A DNA stretch of 64,000 nucleotides. Source: a virus. Of the stretch, positions 6,801 through 15,451 are shown one piece after another (within the stretch, counting starts at the first letter, position 1; each line of letters starts with the position of its first letter). The stretch lies in the IMG/VR virus record IMGVR_UViG_3300037493_005286, positions 23,454 through 87,453 of that record; one strand, given 5' to 3'. The position numbers and the translations under genes are program-made. The notes below the pieces were generated by a model. It ran no database searches, was not told where the DNA came from, and saw only the letters and a list, made by a program, of their open reading frames with translations.

Positions 6801-8605
6801 AACGTATTAATTTTAAAAAGGTAATTGTAAAAAACTTTCTTTCTGTAGGCGAAGAGCCTGTTCAGGTTGAATTTACAAACGGTCTACATGTTATTACTGG
6901 TAATAACAAGGATAAACCCGATAGACGCAATGCAATCGGTAAATCTACTATAGCAGATTCTATTTATTTTGCTATTTTTGGTGAAACATTACGCGAAATT
7001 AAAAAAGATCTTATACCTAATAATATAACAGGTGGTAAAACACATGTAGAACTTGATTTCGATGTAGTTACACCCAACGGTACCAATACATATAGTATTG
7101 TACGTAATCTTTCACCTACAAAAGTACAGATTTACGAAAACGGCGTTGATAAAACACGTGATAGTACCAATAATACAACAAAATACATATGTGACGTACT
7201 AAGTGCATCGCCATCCATCTTTCAAAACTGTGTTATCATGACAGTTAACAACGCTATTCCCTTTATGGCGAAATCTAAAATTGATAAACGTAAGTTTATT
7301 GAGGATATATTCGGATTAGAGGTGTTTAGCACCATGGTATCTCAAATTCGATCAGAATATAATGATATTAAGCGTGATTTTGATAATCAGCAGACAAAGC
7401 TAACAGAGATTGAAAGATACTACAGTGGATATGTGGATCAAAAACAAAAAATACTAGATAGACGTGCAGAAAAAAGGCAATTATATGCTGAACGTAAAAA
7501 GAATAATACTATAGAGTGTGAACAGCTACTAATAGAGATTAATAATATAGATGATGTTAGTATTGACGATATTAACGTTAAAATTACCGAATACGAAGCT
7601 GGATTAGAAAAATGCGATGGTATTATTAACGAAACTACTGCAGAAATTGCAGTAGGTAAGCAAAAAATTAGCGATTATAAGGATTTGTACCTAAAAATAG
7701 GTACAAGTGAAGAGCAATGCCCGGTTTGCCTTCGAAGTATTGAAGAGCATGATATATCTTATATAAAACAAGAAAAAGATAAGATAAAACATGATATTGA
7801 GCAAGCAGCTGCCGATATTAAATTAAAAATAGCTCAAGTTGATAAATTTGCTCAAAAACGCACTCTTATTAAGAAGAAGATTACCGAATTAAATCATGAA
7901 ATTAAGCAATTAAGCTTAATGCAGTTAGATAAAGCTAATAAACATGAAAGAGTACGTCAATTAGTGCAGTGGCTTGAGGAATTAGAGGTGGATTTAAATG
8001 CTGAGGACAATTCCGAAACAGATATCGACGAAATTATTAAACAAACATCAGATAGAATTGCTGAAATTACAACAGATACAGAAAAATACCGAGCTCAGTT
8101 AGCTAAACTTGATATTGTTAAGTATATTGCTAGTGAAGAAGGTGTTAAATCTTATATTGTCAATAAACTACTAGATCTACTTAATAGTCGACTACTACAC
8201 TACCTTCAACGCCTAGATTCTAACTCTATTTGCATTTTTAATGAATATTTTGAAGAGGAAATACTAAACGAAAAGAACAAGGTATGCTCTTACTTTAACT
8301 TTTCCGGAGCTGAGAGAAAGGCTATAGATTTAGCATGCCTATTTACGTTTTCCGACCTAAGACGGATGCAAGGTGGTGTGCAATATAATATTGCAATCTA
8401 TGATGAGCTTTTCGATTCATCTTTTGATGAAAAAGGTATAGATCTAATTACAACTATCCTTAAAGATAGAGTTGTAGAGTTAGAAGAATGTGCTATTGTA
8501 ATATCACATCGAAAAGAATCTATTAAAGCCGTTACTGGCGACGTTATTTTCCTAGAAAAGGAAAACGGCATAACAAGACGATTGGATTACACTGAAATGT
8601 GTTGA
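6797..8605 (+). CDS. 46: Recombination nuclease subunit gp46 (Rad50-like ATPase)
   Basis: The roughly 602-residue SMC-type ATPase partners gp47. The N-terminal half has a P-loop (NAIGKSTIADS) after a short insertion in the usual GxNGxGKS stretch. Long coiled-coil arms flank a zinc hook, CPVC (near residue 312). The C-terminal lobe has the ABC signature FSGAERKAIDLA and Walker B IAIYDELFDSSFD. The ATG at 6797 overlaps the gp47 stop (ATGA), which indicates translational coupling. A GTG three codons upstream is less likely. Confidence 0.95.
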   Translation: MKRINFKKVIVKNFLSVGEEPVQVEFTNGLHVITGNNKDKPDRRNAIGKSTIADSIYFAIFGETLREIKKDLIPNNITGGKTHVELDFDVVTPNGTNTYSIVRNLSPTKVQIYENGVDKTRDSTNNTTKYICDVLSASPSIFQNCVIMTVNNAIPFMAKSKIDKRKFIEDIFGLEVFSTMVSQIRSEYNDIKRDFDNQQTKLTEIERYYSGYVDQKQKILDRRAEKRQLYAERKKNNTIECEQLLIEINNIDDVSIDDINVKITEYEAGLEKCDGIINETTAEIAVGKQKISDYKDLYLKIGTSEEQCPVCLRSIEEHDISYIKQEKDKIKHDIEQAAADIKLKIAQVDKFAQKRTLIKKKITELNHEIKQLSLMQLDKANKHERVRQLVQWLEELEVDLNAEDNSETDIDEIIKQTSDRIAEITTDTEKYRAQLAKLDIVKYIASEEGVKSYIVNKLLDLLNSRLLHYLQRLDSNSICIFNEYFEEEILNEKNKVCSYFNFSGAERKAIDLACLFTFSDLRRMQGGVQYNIAIYDELFDSSFDEKGIDLITTILKDRVVELEECAIVISHRKESIKAVTGDVIFLEKENGITRRLDYTEMC

Positions 8606-8639
8606 TTTATTCTATATTGTGTATTAAATTGTTGTAGAG

Positions 8640-9854
8640 ATGTATAATCCGAGCCCCTTCCCACAGCCAATTGTATCGCCTTTTCCTCAGATGATGAGGG
8701 AGCCTGCACCTCAAGTTACACCTCCCTCGCAACCTGCGGAATTAGGTCTACCTAGATATATTAACTACCTAGCTGACTATAGCGGCTGTGGTCATTGGCG
8801 TATATTATGGCCGGAACAAATAATTAACGCTACGGGTGTTGGCTGCTCAAGCTCTTTAACAGCTATGGTATTTGATCCTAGATGGTATCAGGGTGTTAAA
8901 TCTATTAAACTTCAAAGACAAGCAAGTTCACAGCAAAAACAATTCGTTCAATTCTTAAAAGAAATACAACCTCAAATTGGCTTTAAGTTAATCTATGAAG
9001 TTGACGATGTTGTCTTTAGAGAAGATATTCCCGACTATAATAAGTTTAAGTTTGCGTTTGATAACGATGAAATTAGACAAAACTGTATCGATATTATTAA
9101 TATGTGTGATGAAGTTACAGTAACATGTGACTTTATGCGCAAGTTATATCAAGAACGTACAGGTAAAAAGGAGATTACCGTTATACCTAACTTTGTACCG
9201 CATACCTGGCTAGGCTACCTATACGATAAAAAGCGCGTTTATGAATCTTACGAGAAAAATAAGAAACGCCCTCGTATTTTATATACCGGATCCGGAGCTC
9301 ATTACGATGTTGATAATAAAGTAGGAGGCAAGGATGATTTCGAGCAAATTGTTCAGTTTGTTGTAGAAACAAGAAACAAGTATCAATGGATCTTTGTTGG
9401 TTCCTTCCCACCTCCGTTACTCCCTTATATTCAAAGTAAAGAAATTGAGTTTCATCAATGGCAGTCACTAGTAGACTATCCACGTTTGTTAGCTGCGTTA
9501 GATGCCCAGTTAATGGTTGCACCACTTCAAGTCAATAATTTTAACAATGCAAAATCTGATATTAAATTTATCGAAGCAGCTATCCTCGGTATACCATGCT
9601 TGTGTCAAAATATGGAAACATACGCTGTGGCTCCAGCTGCACTTAAGTTTGATAATGTAGAAGAATTCGGTCAAAAAATCGAAAATATTCTAAGTTATAA
9701 AAACAGACAAGCCTACTTTAAAAATGTTGACGTCTTACATGAAATAGGCGCTGCAAGAACTCTGGAAATTCCAGAAAATATTGGCTGTCACATTGAGGCT
9801 CTCAACACTCCATATGGCTCACCTGAGAGAAAATATCTTAAGAAGTGGAATTAA
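8640..9854 (+). CDS. GT-B fold glycosyltransferase
   Basis: The 404-residue protein has a Pro-rich N-terminal tail (about 1-35), then a Rossmann-like domain beginning YINYLADYSGCGHWRI. A GT4-like donor-binding domain follows: PRILYTGSGAHYD (about 218-230), WIFVGSFPP and the acceptor/donor signature SDIKFIEAAILGIPCL (about 305-320). It transfers a sugar from an activated donor to an unknown acceptor. It sits between gp46 and DNA polymerase in the replication operon rather than in a tail cluster, so phage DNA modification is an attractive but unproven role. Related enzymes occur in marine T4-like phages. Confidence 0.8.
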   Translation: MYNPSPFPQPIVSPFPQMMREPAPQVTPPSQPAELGLPRYINYLADYSGCGHWRILWPEQIINATGVGCSSSLTAMVFDPRWYQGVKSIKLQRQASSQQKQFVQFLKEIQPQIGFKLIYEVDDVVFREDIPDYNKFKFAFDNDEIRQNCIDIINMCDEVTVTCDFMRKLYQERTGKKEITVIPNFVPHTWLGYLYDKKRVYESYEKNKKRPRILYTGSGAHYDVDNKVGGKDDFEQIVQFVVETRNKYQWIFVGSFPPPLLPYIQSKEIEFHQWQSLVDYPRLLAALDAQLMVAPLQVNNFNNAKSDIKFIEAAILGIPCLCQNMETYAVAPAALKFDNVEEFGQKIENILSYKNRQAYFKNVDVLHEIGAARTLEIPENIGCHIEALNTPYGSPERKYLKKWN

Positions 9855-9865
9855 GGTTGAAATCT

Positions 9866-9896
9866 CATCTATACCCACTATACTAGGGTATAGATG
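9866..9896 (+). promoter_or_regulatory. Perfect hairpin covering the start codon of the DNA polymerase gene
   Basis: CATCTATACCC (9866-9876) pairs without mismatch with GGGTATAGATG (9886-9896), with a 9-nt loop ACTATACTA. The last three bases of the 3' arm are the ATG start codon of gene 43. In T4 and RB69, gp43 represses its own translation by binding a hairpin operator just before its start. This hairpin differs in sequence but occupies the corresponding place, so autogenous control is inferred. Confidence 0.75.
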
Positions 9897-12461
9897 TATA
9901 GAAACGCAGTTTATAACGGCCGAGATCAGTCAATAAATCTTTTTACCTGGGATACAGAGGGTAAACGAATAATGAATAGTGTTTCGTTTAACCCTTACCT
10001 ATATGTAGAGGATGCTAGAGGTGATAAAACTACTCTATACGGTACAAAGGCTAAAAAACGTATTTTTAGTACATCCTACGAACGTAATAAGTTTGTAAGG
10101 GAGTCAGGTGTCAAGAGAATATACGAAAATATTCCCGCTTCGCAGCAATATTTACTTGATACATTTTGGACCGAAAACGAAAAGCCAGAATTTACCCAGC
10201 AACCGCTTAAAGTAACATTTATAGACATCGAAACATATAGCCCGGATACATTTCCGGATATCGATAATCCAACACATACAGTAAATGTTATAACCTGTTA
10301 TGATAGCTTTAGTAAAAAGTTTCATACATTTGGATTAAAGCCGTATACCGGATCAAATACCGATATAGCCTATCATTATTGTAAAAATGAACAAGAACTA
10401 TTTATAAAGTTTTTAGATTATATTGCAGATGATTATCCTGATGTTCTAAGTGGTTGGAACTCTGAGTTTTTCGATATACCGTATATTATTGCGCGTTGTG
10501 AACGCATTCTAGGATCAGAATACGTAGCTAAACTCTCACCTCTTAAAAACGTACATTTTAGAGTTGTTAAAGGTAAGTTTGGAAGAGATCAAAAAAGATA
10601 TTATATAGATGGTATGTCTAGTATCGACTATCTAGATATCTATAGACGATTTTGTCTCAAGCTAAGAGAGTCCTATAAGCTAGATGCTATTGCTGAAGTG
10701 GAGCTAGGTCAACGAAAGATAGATTACGGTGATATGAATCTAGTAACGTTAGCTGATACAGATTGGAACCTATTTGTAGACTATAACATTCAAGACGTTA
10801 ACCTACTTGTTATGATGGAAGAGAAATTACAATATATATCTCTTCTTCGTATGTTATCTTATGTAGGTCTTACAACGCTTGAGGGTGCAATGGGCACTAT
10901 TTCAGTTATTAACGGTGCACTAGTTAATAGAGCTAGAAAGCGAGGTGAACTTATGTCGACGTTTGTACGGCCAGAAGCAGCAGGTAAGAATCCAGGTGCC
11001 TATGTATCCGAACCTAAAGGAGGGTTTCAAACTAACATTGTTTCTTTTGACGCTAATTCCCTATACCCTAACGTTATGATTGCCTTAAACCTATCACCGG
11101 AAACAAAGATAGGTCGAATTGAGAAAGTTAGTGATGATAAAATTAACATCTACCATGTTTCAGGTAAATTATTCGAACTTACTCCAGCTAAGTTTGCTGC
11201 GTACATAAAAGCAGAACAATGCTCAGTTACTAAGGCGGGATTTTTATTCTCTCAAAAGAAGCAAGGCATTATACCAGAATTCCTAGACTATTATTACAAT
11301 GAACGTGTATTAGTTAGAAAAGAACTACACGCTGCTAAGTTGAGATTATCAAAACTTAATAAATCAGATGAAAAATATAGAAATCTGCAGTTTGAAGTTG
11401 AAAGACTTAATACTAAGCAAATGGTTATTAAGATTTTGGTTAACTCGTGTTATGGTTATATGGGTAACAAGCAAGCTCCAATTGGAGATGATGATATTGC
11501 GTCATCTGTTACTCTAACTGGTCAAGCCGTTATTAAACAGGCAGGTAAATTACTACAGGAATATCTCACTACAAATTTTAACGTTGTAGATAAGCATATT
11601 TTGGATAATAGCTGGGTATACTCAGATACAGATAGTTGTTACTTTTCATTAGCGTGTATTGAAGATAGAGTTCCAATTAAAAAAGACGGTGAGGTTAACC
11701 CTGACTTTTATTCTGAGGTTGAAAAAATTGAATCTCATCTTAATACAGAAATTACATCTTGGGCTATTAAGGCTTTAAGAACTCAGGATAGTCGATTTGT
11801 ATTTAAACGGGAATGTATTGCAGATGTTGGAGTATTTCTACAAAAAAAGCGATATGTAATGCATATCCTAGATGACGAAGGTATTAAAGTCGATAAATTT
11901 AAATATACAGGCGTGGAAGTAGTTAGAACTACAATGCCTAATGCTATTAAGCCGTACGCGAAGAAGATAATTGAGACAATGCTTATACACAAGTCGTTAA
12001 GTAAGACTAATGATATATTAAGCGAAACATACGACACTTTTAAGACATTACTACCAGAAGATATTGCGTTTGTGATGGGTGTTAAGGGCTATGATAAGTA
12101 TGCTCCTAAATGCAGAGATTTAAATATCGTTAAAGGTATGCCTATTCACGTTAAAGCTGCATACTTACATAACTACATTAACAGAAAGCTTGAAATAGAA
12201 AATAAATACGAAGACATTACATCAGGAGATAAGACACGTTATCTTTATGTACAAACACCAAACAAATACGGTATTGAAGTTATAGGATTTAAGAATAACT
12301 TTCCTGATGAGTATAGAGATATATTTAAAGTAGATTATGAGTTAATGTTTGAAAAGATTCTGTTTAATTCTATAGAACGCTTCTATCAAGGAGTTAATTG
12401 GCAGATTAGAAAGCCTTCAGAAAATGTAACGTGTGAGCTTTTTGATTTATTTGCACTTTAA
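9894..12461 (+). CDS. 43: Family B DNA polymerase gp43
   Basis: The 855-residue replicative polymerase carries both proofreading and polymerase domains. Exo I is FIDIETYS (about 109-116), Exo II GWNSEFFDIPYI and Exo III YNIQDVNLLVMM. Polymerase motif A is SFDANSLYPNVM, motif B KILVNSCYGYMGN and motif C VYSDTDSCYF, followed by KKRYVM. The C-terminus ends ELFDLFAL, resembling the short hydrophobic motif by which T4 polymerase and its partners bind the gp45 clamp. T4 gp43 is 898 aa. The start codon lies in a hairpin that may control translation. Confidence 0.97.
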   Translation: MYRNAVYNGRDQSINLFTWDTEGKRIMNSVSFNPYLYVEDARGDKTTLYGTKAKKRIFSTSYERNKFVRESGVKRIYENIPASQQYLLDTFWTENEKPEFTQQPLKVTFIDIETYSPDTFPDIDNPTHTVNVITCYDSFSKKFHTFGLKPYTGSNTDIAYHYCKNEQELFIKFLDYIADDYPDVLSGWNSEFFDIPYIIARCERILGSEYVAKLSPLKNVHFRVVKGKFGRDQKRYYIDGMSSIDYLDIYRRFCLKLRESYKLDAIAEVELGQRKIDYGDMNLVTLADTDWNLFVDYNIQDVNLLVMMEEKLQYISLLRMLSYVGLTTLEGAMGTISVINGALVNRARKRGELMSTFVRPEAAGKNPGAYVSEPKGGFQTNIVSFDANSLYPNVMIALNLSPETKIGRIEKVSDDKINIYHVSGKLFELTPAKFAAYIKAEQCSVTKAGFLFSQKKQGIIPEFLDYYYNERVLVRKELHAAKLRLSKLNKSDEKYRNLQFEVERLNTKQMVIKILVNSCYGYMGNKQAPIGDDDIASSVTLTGQAVIKQAGKLLQEYLTTNFNVVDKHILDNSWVYSDTDSCYFSLACIEDRVPIKKDGEVNPDFYSEVEKIESHLNTEITSWAIKALRTQDSRFVFKRECIADVGVFLQKKRYVMHILDDEGIKVDKFKYTGVEVVRTTMPNAIKPYAKKIIETMLIHKSLSKTNDILSETYDTFKTLLPEDIAFVMGVKGYDKYAPKCRDLNIVKGMPIHVKAAYLHNYINRKLEIENKYEDITSGDKTRYLYVQTPNKYGIEVIGFKNNFPDEYRDIFKVDYELMFEKILFNSIERFYQGVNWQIRKPSENVTCELFDLFAL

Positions 12462-12500
12462 TTATTGATTTTAATTTTTAATATATTAATATACATATAT

Positions 12501-12839
12501 ATGATTACATTCGTAGATCAAATCGGCAGAACAGTTATCGGTGAACAAGTTTCAGAAACAGAAACCACCCTCGTTGTTAAAAACCCTGTTATTATTCACG
12601 TTCAACCTAACCCACAAAACGGTCAACTACAAGTACAGTCCTTTCCATACCTGTTTGTAGAGTTTATCGACCCAGCACATCGCGATACCAACAATTGGAC
12701 CTTCTATAAGAGCAATATTGTCATGTCAGATGTTGTATTGGAAGAGCGTATTAAGCAGCAATACCACGGTATTAATACCGTACAGCCTTCAACTCCTACA
12801 GGAGATGCAGAAGTAATTCGTCTCTTTGATGAGGATTGA
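12501..12839 (+). CDS. Small Sm-like-fold phage protein (inferred)
   Basis: The 112-residue protein starts at the ATG at 12501. An ATG at 12465 would add a hydrophobic, AT-run-encoded tail and is unlikely. The N-terminus, with VIGEQVSETETTLVVKNPV at about 10-28, resembles the small Sm-like proteins of T4-like marine phages, which show a pattern of xGE(x)I/V...LKNPV. The function of those proteins is unknown, and RNA binding would be a guess. It follows the polymerase gene and precedes a terminator, so it is the last gene of this operon. Confidence 0.65.
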   Translation: MITFVDQIGRTVIGEQVSETETTLVVKNPVIIHVQPNPQNGQLQVQSFPYLFVEFIDPAHRDTNNWTFYKSNIVMSDVVLEERIKQQYHGINTVQPSTPTGDAEVIRLFDED

Positions 12840-12856
12840 TTAAATAAATTCAGCAA

Positions 12857-12902
12857 ACCCTCGGCGCCTCTGATGCAAGCGTAATTCCGAGGGTATTTTT
12901 TT
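12857..12902 (+). terminator. Rho-independent terminator between polymerase operon and uvsX
   Basis: ACCCTCGG (12857-12864) pairs with CCGAGGGT (12887-12894), followed by ATTTTTTT. A second short pairing, CGC (12865-12867) with GCG (12879-12881), can extend the stem. This is the clearest intergenic terminator in the window and separates the gp43 operon from uvsX. Confidence 0.85.
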
Positions 12903-12905
12903 GTC

Positions 12906-12933
12906 TTGATTTTTAGAGCTAAGTATCCATAAT
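12906..12933 (+). promoter_or_regulatory. Sigma-70-like promoter for uvsX
   Basis: TTGATT (12906-12911) and CATAAT (12928-12933) are separated by 16 bp and follow the terminator directly. A start 6-7 nt after the -10 box would fall on the uvsX ATG at 12940, giving a nearly leaderless mRNA. No experimental support is available. Confidence 0.5.
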
Positions 12934-12939
12934 ATCTAT

Positions 12940-14037
12940 ATGGATAAAGATGTTAAAAGTGCACTAGACAGTATTGATGAAGTAAATCCTTTCGCGACCT
13001 ATCTTTCAGATAGTACCTTAAGCAGAGTAGATAGCTGGATTGATACCGGCAGCTACGTTCTAAATGCAATTATTTCAGGATCCGTTTTTGGTGGTATACC
13101 AAAAGGTAGAGTAGTCATGCTAGCAGGCGAATCAATGACAGGTAAGTCGTTGTTCGTTCAAAAAATTCTCGCTAATGCTCAAAAAGAAGGACTTATTCCT
13201 GTTATTTTTGATACAGAAAACGCTATTGATGCAGAAGGAGCTACTCGCATTGGTTTAGATGTATCTAAGGTCAAATACGTACCATGTGTTAGCATCGAAC
13301 AGACACGTAATGCTCTTTATAAGTTTTTAACAGCCGTGCAAGAGAAGAAGTTGCAAGGTAAGTTTATCGTAGCCATTGATTCCCTTGGTAATCTTCAATC
13401 TGAGCTCGAACATTCACGTATGGGTAAAGAGAGTACAAGTTCTGATATGGGATCTAAGGCTCGTGCAATGAAAACACTATTACAAACGTGTACTAACCTA
13501 GGATCGATAACACAAACAACAATTTTACTTACTAACCACGTTTACGATGACCCAACAGCAATGTTTCCATCAATTGAAAAAAATATGCCCGGTGGTAAAG
13601 CGTGCGTCTATCTTCCATCGGTCACAGTACAATTAGCTCGTAAACCTGTTAAGGATGATGGTGGTAAGACTACTGATGCATCTCTTGCAGTTGGTCAGAA
13701 AAACTATTCTGGTATTATTATTAGAGCTCTAACACGTAAAAATCGCTTTATTAAGCAGTATCTTGAAGGTGAAATGTTCTTATCATTCTCAACAGGCTTA
13801 GATCGATACTACGGATTACTTGATCTTGCAGTGGGTCACGGTATTGTTGTTCAAGGCGGAGCTACTTATACACTTGAAGATGGAACTAAGCTAGGATATT
13901 ATCGTAATTTTAGAAAAGACATTAATTTATGGGAAAAGACTATTATACCTCTCTTAGAAGTAAAAATTAAGAAAAACTGGTCTTACTCTAATGACGAAGT
14001 AACAGTACCTGATGAAGTATTAGAGGATATTAATTAA
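12940..14037 (+). CDS. uvsX: UvsX RecA-like recombinase
   Basis: The 365-residue strand-exchange ATPase is the T4 counterpart of RecA. Walker A is GESMTGKS (about 64-71), Walker B lies in FIVAIDSLGNLQS, and the loop region includes TNHVYDDPTAMFPS followed by MPGGKACVYLPSVTVQL. It acts with UvsY, gp32 and gp46/47, all encoded in this window. It has its own predicted promoter after a terminator. Its 3' end overlaps the convergent homing endonuclease gene by 18 bp. Confidence 0.95.
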   Translation: MDKDVKSALDSIDEVNPFATYLSDSTLSRVDSWIDTGSYVLNAIISGSVFGGIPKGRVVMLAGESMTGKSLFVQKILANAQKEGLIPVIFDTENAIDAEGATRIGLDVSKVKYVPCVSIEQTRNALYKFLTAVQEKKLQGKFIVAIDSLGNLQSELEHSRMGKESTSSDMGSKARAMKTLLQTCTNLGSITQTTILLTNHVYDDPTAMFPSIEKNMPGGKACVYLPSVTVQLARKPVKDDGGKTTDASLAVGQKNYSGIIIRALTRKNRFIKQYLEGEMFLSFSTGLDRYYGLLDLAVGHGIVVQGGATYTLEDGTKLGYYRNFRKDINLWEKTIIPLLEVKIKKNWSYSNDEVTVPDEVLEDIN

Positions 14038-14646
14038 TTTCTTTATATCTCTAAACTTAACAGTGTTATAAGTTAAAAGAGCACGATCTCTAAAGATATC
14101 ATAGGTAATGTTCATCATATCTATGATATCTTTTAATTTATAATTAGATAATACATATTGCTCAAACACTATTTGATCAAACACTGCTTTTCGTTTACCA
14201 GCAGATATTTTAGCGCACCAATCTGCTGTTCGCTCAATCATTTTAAATTTAATACTATTTTTTTCTCTACGCTCCGGAGTCCAACTAGCTTTCATATTAA
14301 TAATAGATTGCTCAGATAACTTCCAGGTTTTACCTTTTTGCGATGGTGGTTGTACTCCTCCATCATTAATATTAAACAAAATACCCCCATCCATTTTTTT
14401 ACCATACTGCTCAATAAGTAATTTTTCCTGTTCAAAAGCTTCAGCTTCAAGCAAATTATCATCCATAATAATAACAAAATCTTTACTTTTATAACCTTTA
14501 TCACGTATTGTATTGATTTTTATAGTTAGCCATTTATTATGGTTATGACCGGTAAATGACCAGGCTCTAGAAGCTGTACCTTTACCGATATAAAACGGTT
14601 TACGAGTTTCAGGATCAATATACATATAAACATAATACTTATTCAT
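14020..14646 (-). CDS. GIY-YIG homing endonuclease (LEM-3-like)
   Basis: The 208-residue protein begins with YYVYMYIDPETRKPFYIGKG (about 4-23), a GIY-YIG module in the VYxY...FYIGKG form, followed by SRAW and a Glu-containing helix (LLEAEAFEQEKLLIEQYG). The C-terminal half (about 105-208) contains KGKTWKLSEQSI and short helical repeats like the NUMOD and HTH DNA-recognition segments of homing enzymes. It is inserted just downstream of uvsX, antisense, and carries its own late promoter. This free-standing arrangement is typical of T4-type mobile endonucleases. Confidence 0.85.
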   Translation of the reverse strand: MNKYYVYMYIDPETRKPFYIGKGTASRAWSFTGHNHNKWLTIKINTIRDKGYKSKDFVIIMDDNLLEAEAFEQEKLLIEQYGKKMDGGILFNINDGGVQPPSQKGKTWKLSEQSIINMKASWTPERREKNSIKFKMIERTADWCAKISAGKRKAVFDQIVFEQYVLSNYKLKDIIDMMNITYDIFRDRALLTYNTVKFRDIKKLINIL

Positions 14647-14651
14647 ACTAG

Positions 14652-14659
14652 TATTTATA
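14652..14659 (-). promoter_or_regulatory. T4-type late promoter (TATAAATA) of the homing endonuclease
   Basis: This is a perfect TATAAATA with 5 nt (CTAGT) before the ATG at 14646. Late expression of homing endonucleases from an own promoter is known for T4 I-TevI. Confidence 0.8.
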
Positions 14660-14660
14660 G

Positions 14661-14695
14661 TAACCGACTTTATTATTTATAATAACCAACTTTAT
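14661..14695 (+). repeat. Direct repeat upstream of queC
   Basis: TAACCGACTTTAT (14661-14673) recurs as TAACCAACTTTAT (14683-14695), 12 of 13 bases identical and 22 bp apart, about two helical turns. TATAAT (14678-14683) lies between the copies. This could be a regulator site for queC or for the divergent endonuclease promoter. Confidence 0.45.
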
Positions 14696-14701
14696 AAGAT
14701 C

Positions 14702-15451
14702 ATGAGGAAACAAAAATTAGTTTTAGCGTTTAGTGGTGGTGCGGATAGCACATTACTATTATACATGGCAGCTCAACAAGGATATGAAGAGATTCATACT
14801 GTGTCTTTTGACTATGGCCAGAGACATCATAGAGAACTAAAGTGTGTTAATAAGCAGCTGCTAAACATTAATAAAAAATATCCTGATATAACAGTAACTA
14901 ATAAAGTATTAGATGTAAGATATCTCAAAGATATATCACCTACCTCTTCTCTCACGAACGACGATATTGATAATCCGGATATTAGTAAAATTGCTGGTGA
15001 CGCTCAACCTGTATCGTACGTACCGTTTCGAAACCAAATGTTTATTACAATTTGCTGTGCATACGCTGAGAGTTTAAAAGCTGATACAGTATGGTATGGT
15101 GCAGCTCAAGTAGATTCATTAGCCGGTTACTGGGATGGGAGCTATGAGTTTGTTGATAGTGTTAACAGCTTAGTATCACTTAACAGACAACATAGGATTA
15201 CCGTAGGAGCTCCATTGCTCTCCATGTCAAAGGCTGATATTGTAAGACAGGGTGTAGAATTAGGCGTAAACTTCGGAGATACATGGACATGTTATTCTAA
15301 CCGCGAAGATGGACTAGCTGATGCAACTACACCTTCAAGTAGTTTGAGGTTGCAAGGGTTTATTGATGCTGGATACAAAGATCCCATCAAGTACCTTCAA
15401 CAGGAAAAACTTGATGGGATTTATGAAGTTAAAAATTGTAAAGAATTATAA
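14702..15451 (+). CDS. queC: QueC-like 7-cyano-7-deazaguanine synthase lacking zinc cysteines
   Basis: QueC converts carboxy-deazaguanine to preQ0 with ATP and ammonia. The 249-residue protein has the PP-loop SGGADST (11-17), FDYGQRHHREL (36-46), SYVPFRNQMF (105-114), a conserved WYGAAQVD and SMSKADIVRQG. The C-terminal TWTCY (C197) begins the usual four-cysteine zinc site, and the alignment keeps its length up to SLRLQGF. At the other three cysteine positions there are D207, T210 and S213. No folE, queD, queE or dpdA gene is in the window. A class II glutamine amidotransferase lies 1.7 kb downstream, so a Gat-QueC-like role in DNA modification is possible. Confidence 0.88.
   Translation: MRKQKLVLAFSGGADSTLLLYMAAQQGYEEIHTVSFDYGQRHHRELKCVNKQLLNINKKYPDITVTNKVLDVRYLKDISPTSSLTNDDIDNPDISKIAGDAQPVSYVPFRNQMFITICCAYAESLKADTVWYGAAQVDSLAGYWDGSYEFVDSVNSLVSLNRQHRITVGAPLLSMSKADIVRQGVELGVNFGDTWTCYSNREDGLADATTPSSSLRLQGFIDAGYKDPIKYLQQEKLDGIYEVKNCKEL
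15381..15420. repeat. 11-bp stem-loop inside the 3' end of queC
   Basis: ATCCCATCAAG (15381-15391) is complementary to CTTGATGGGAT (15410-15420) with an 18-nt loop that itself contains CCT...AGG. No T-run follows on either strand. It lies 26 bp beyond the stop of the convergent gene, so it may stop or protect the 3' ends of both transcripts. Confidence 0.55.

Noticed and set aside
12465-12500. Upstream ATG extending the Sm-like protein
   Set aside because: The added residues are a hydrophobic run encoded by AT-rich intergenic sequence and lack similarity to the family start.
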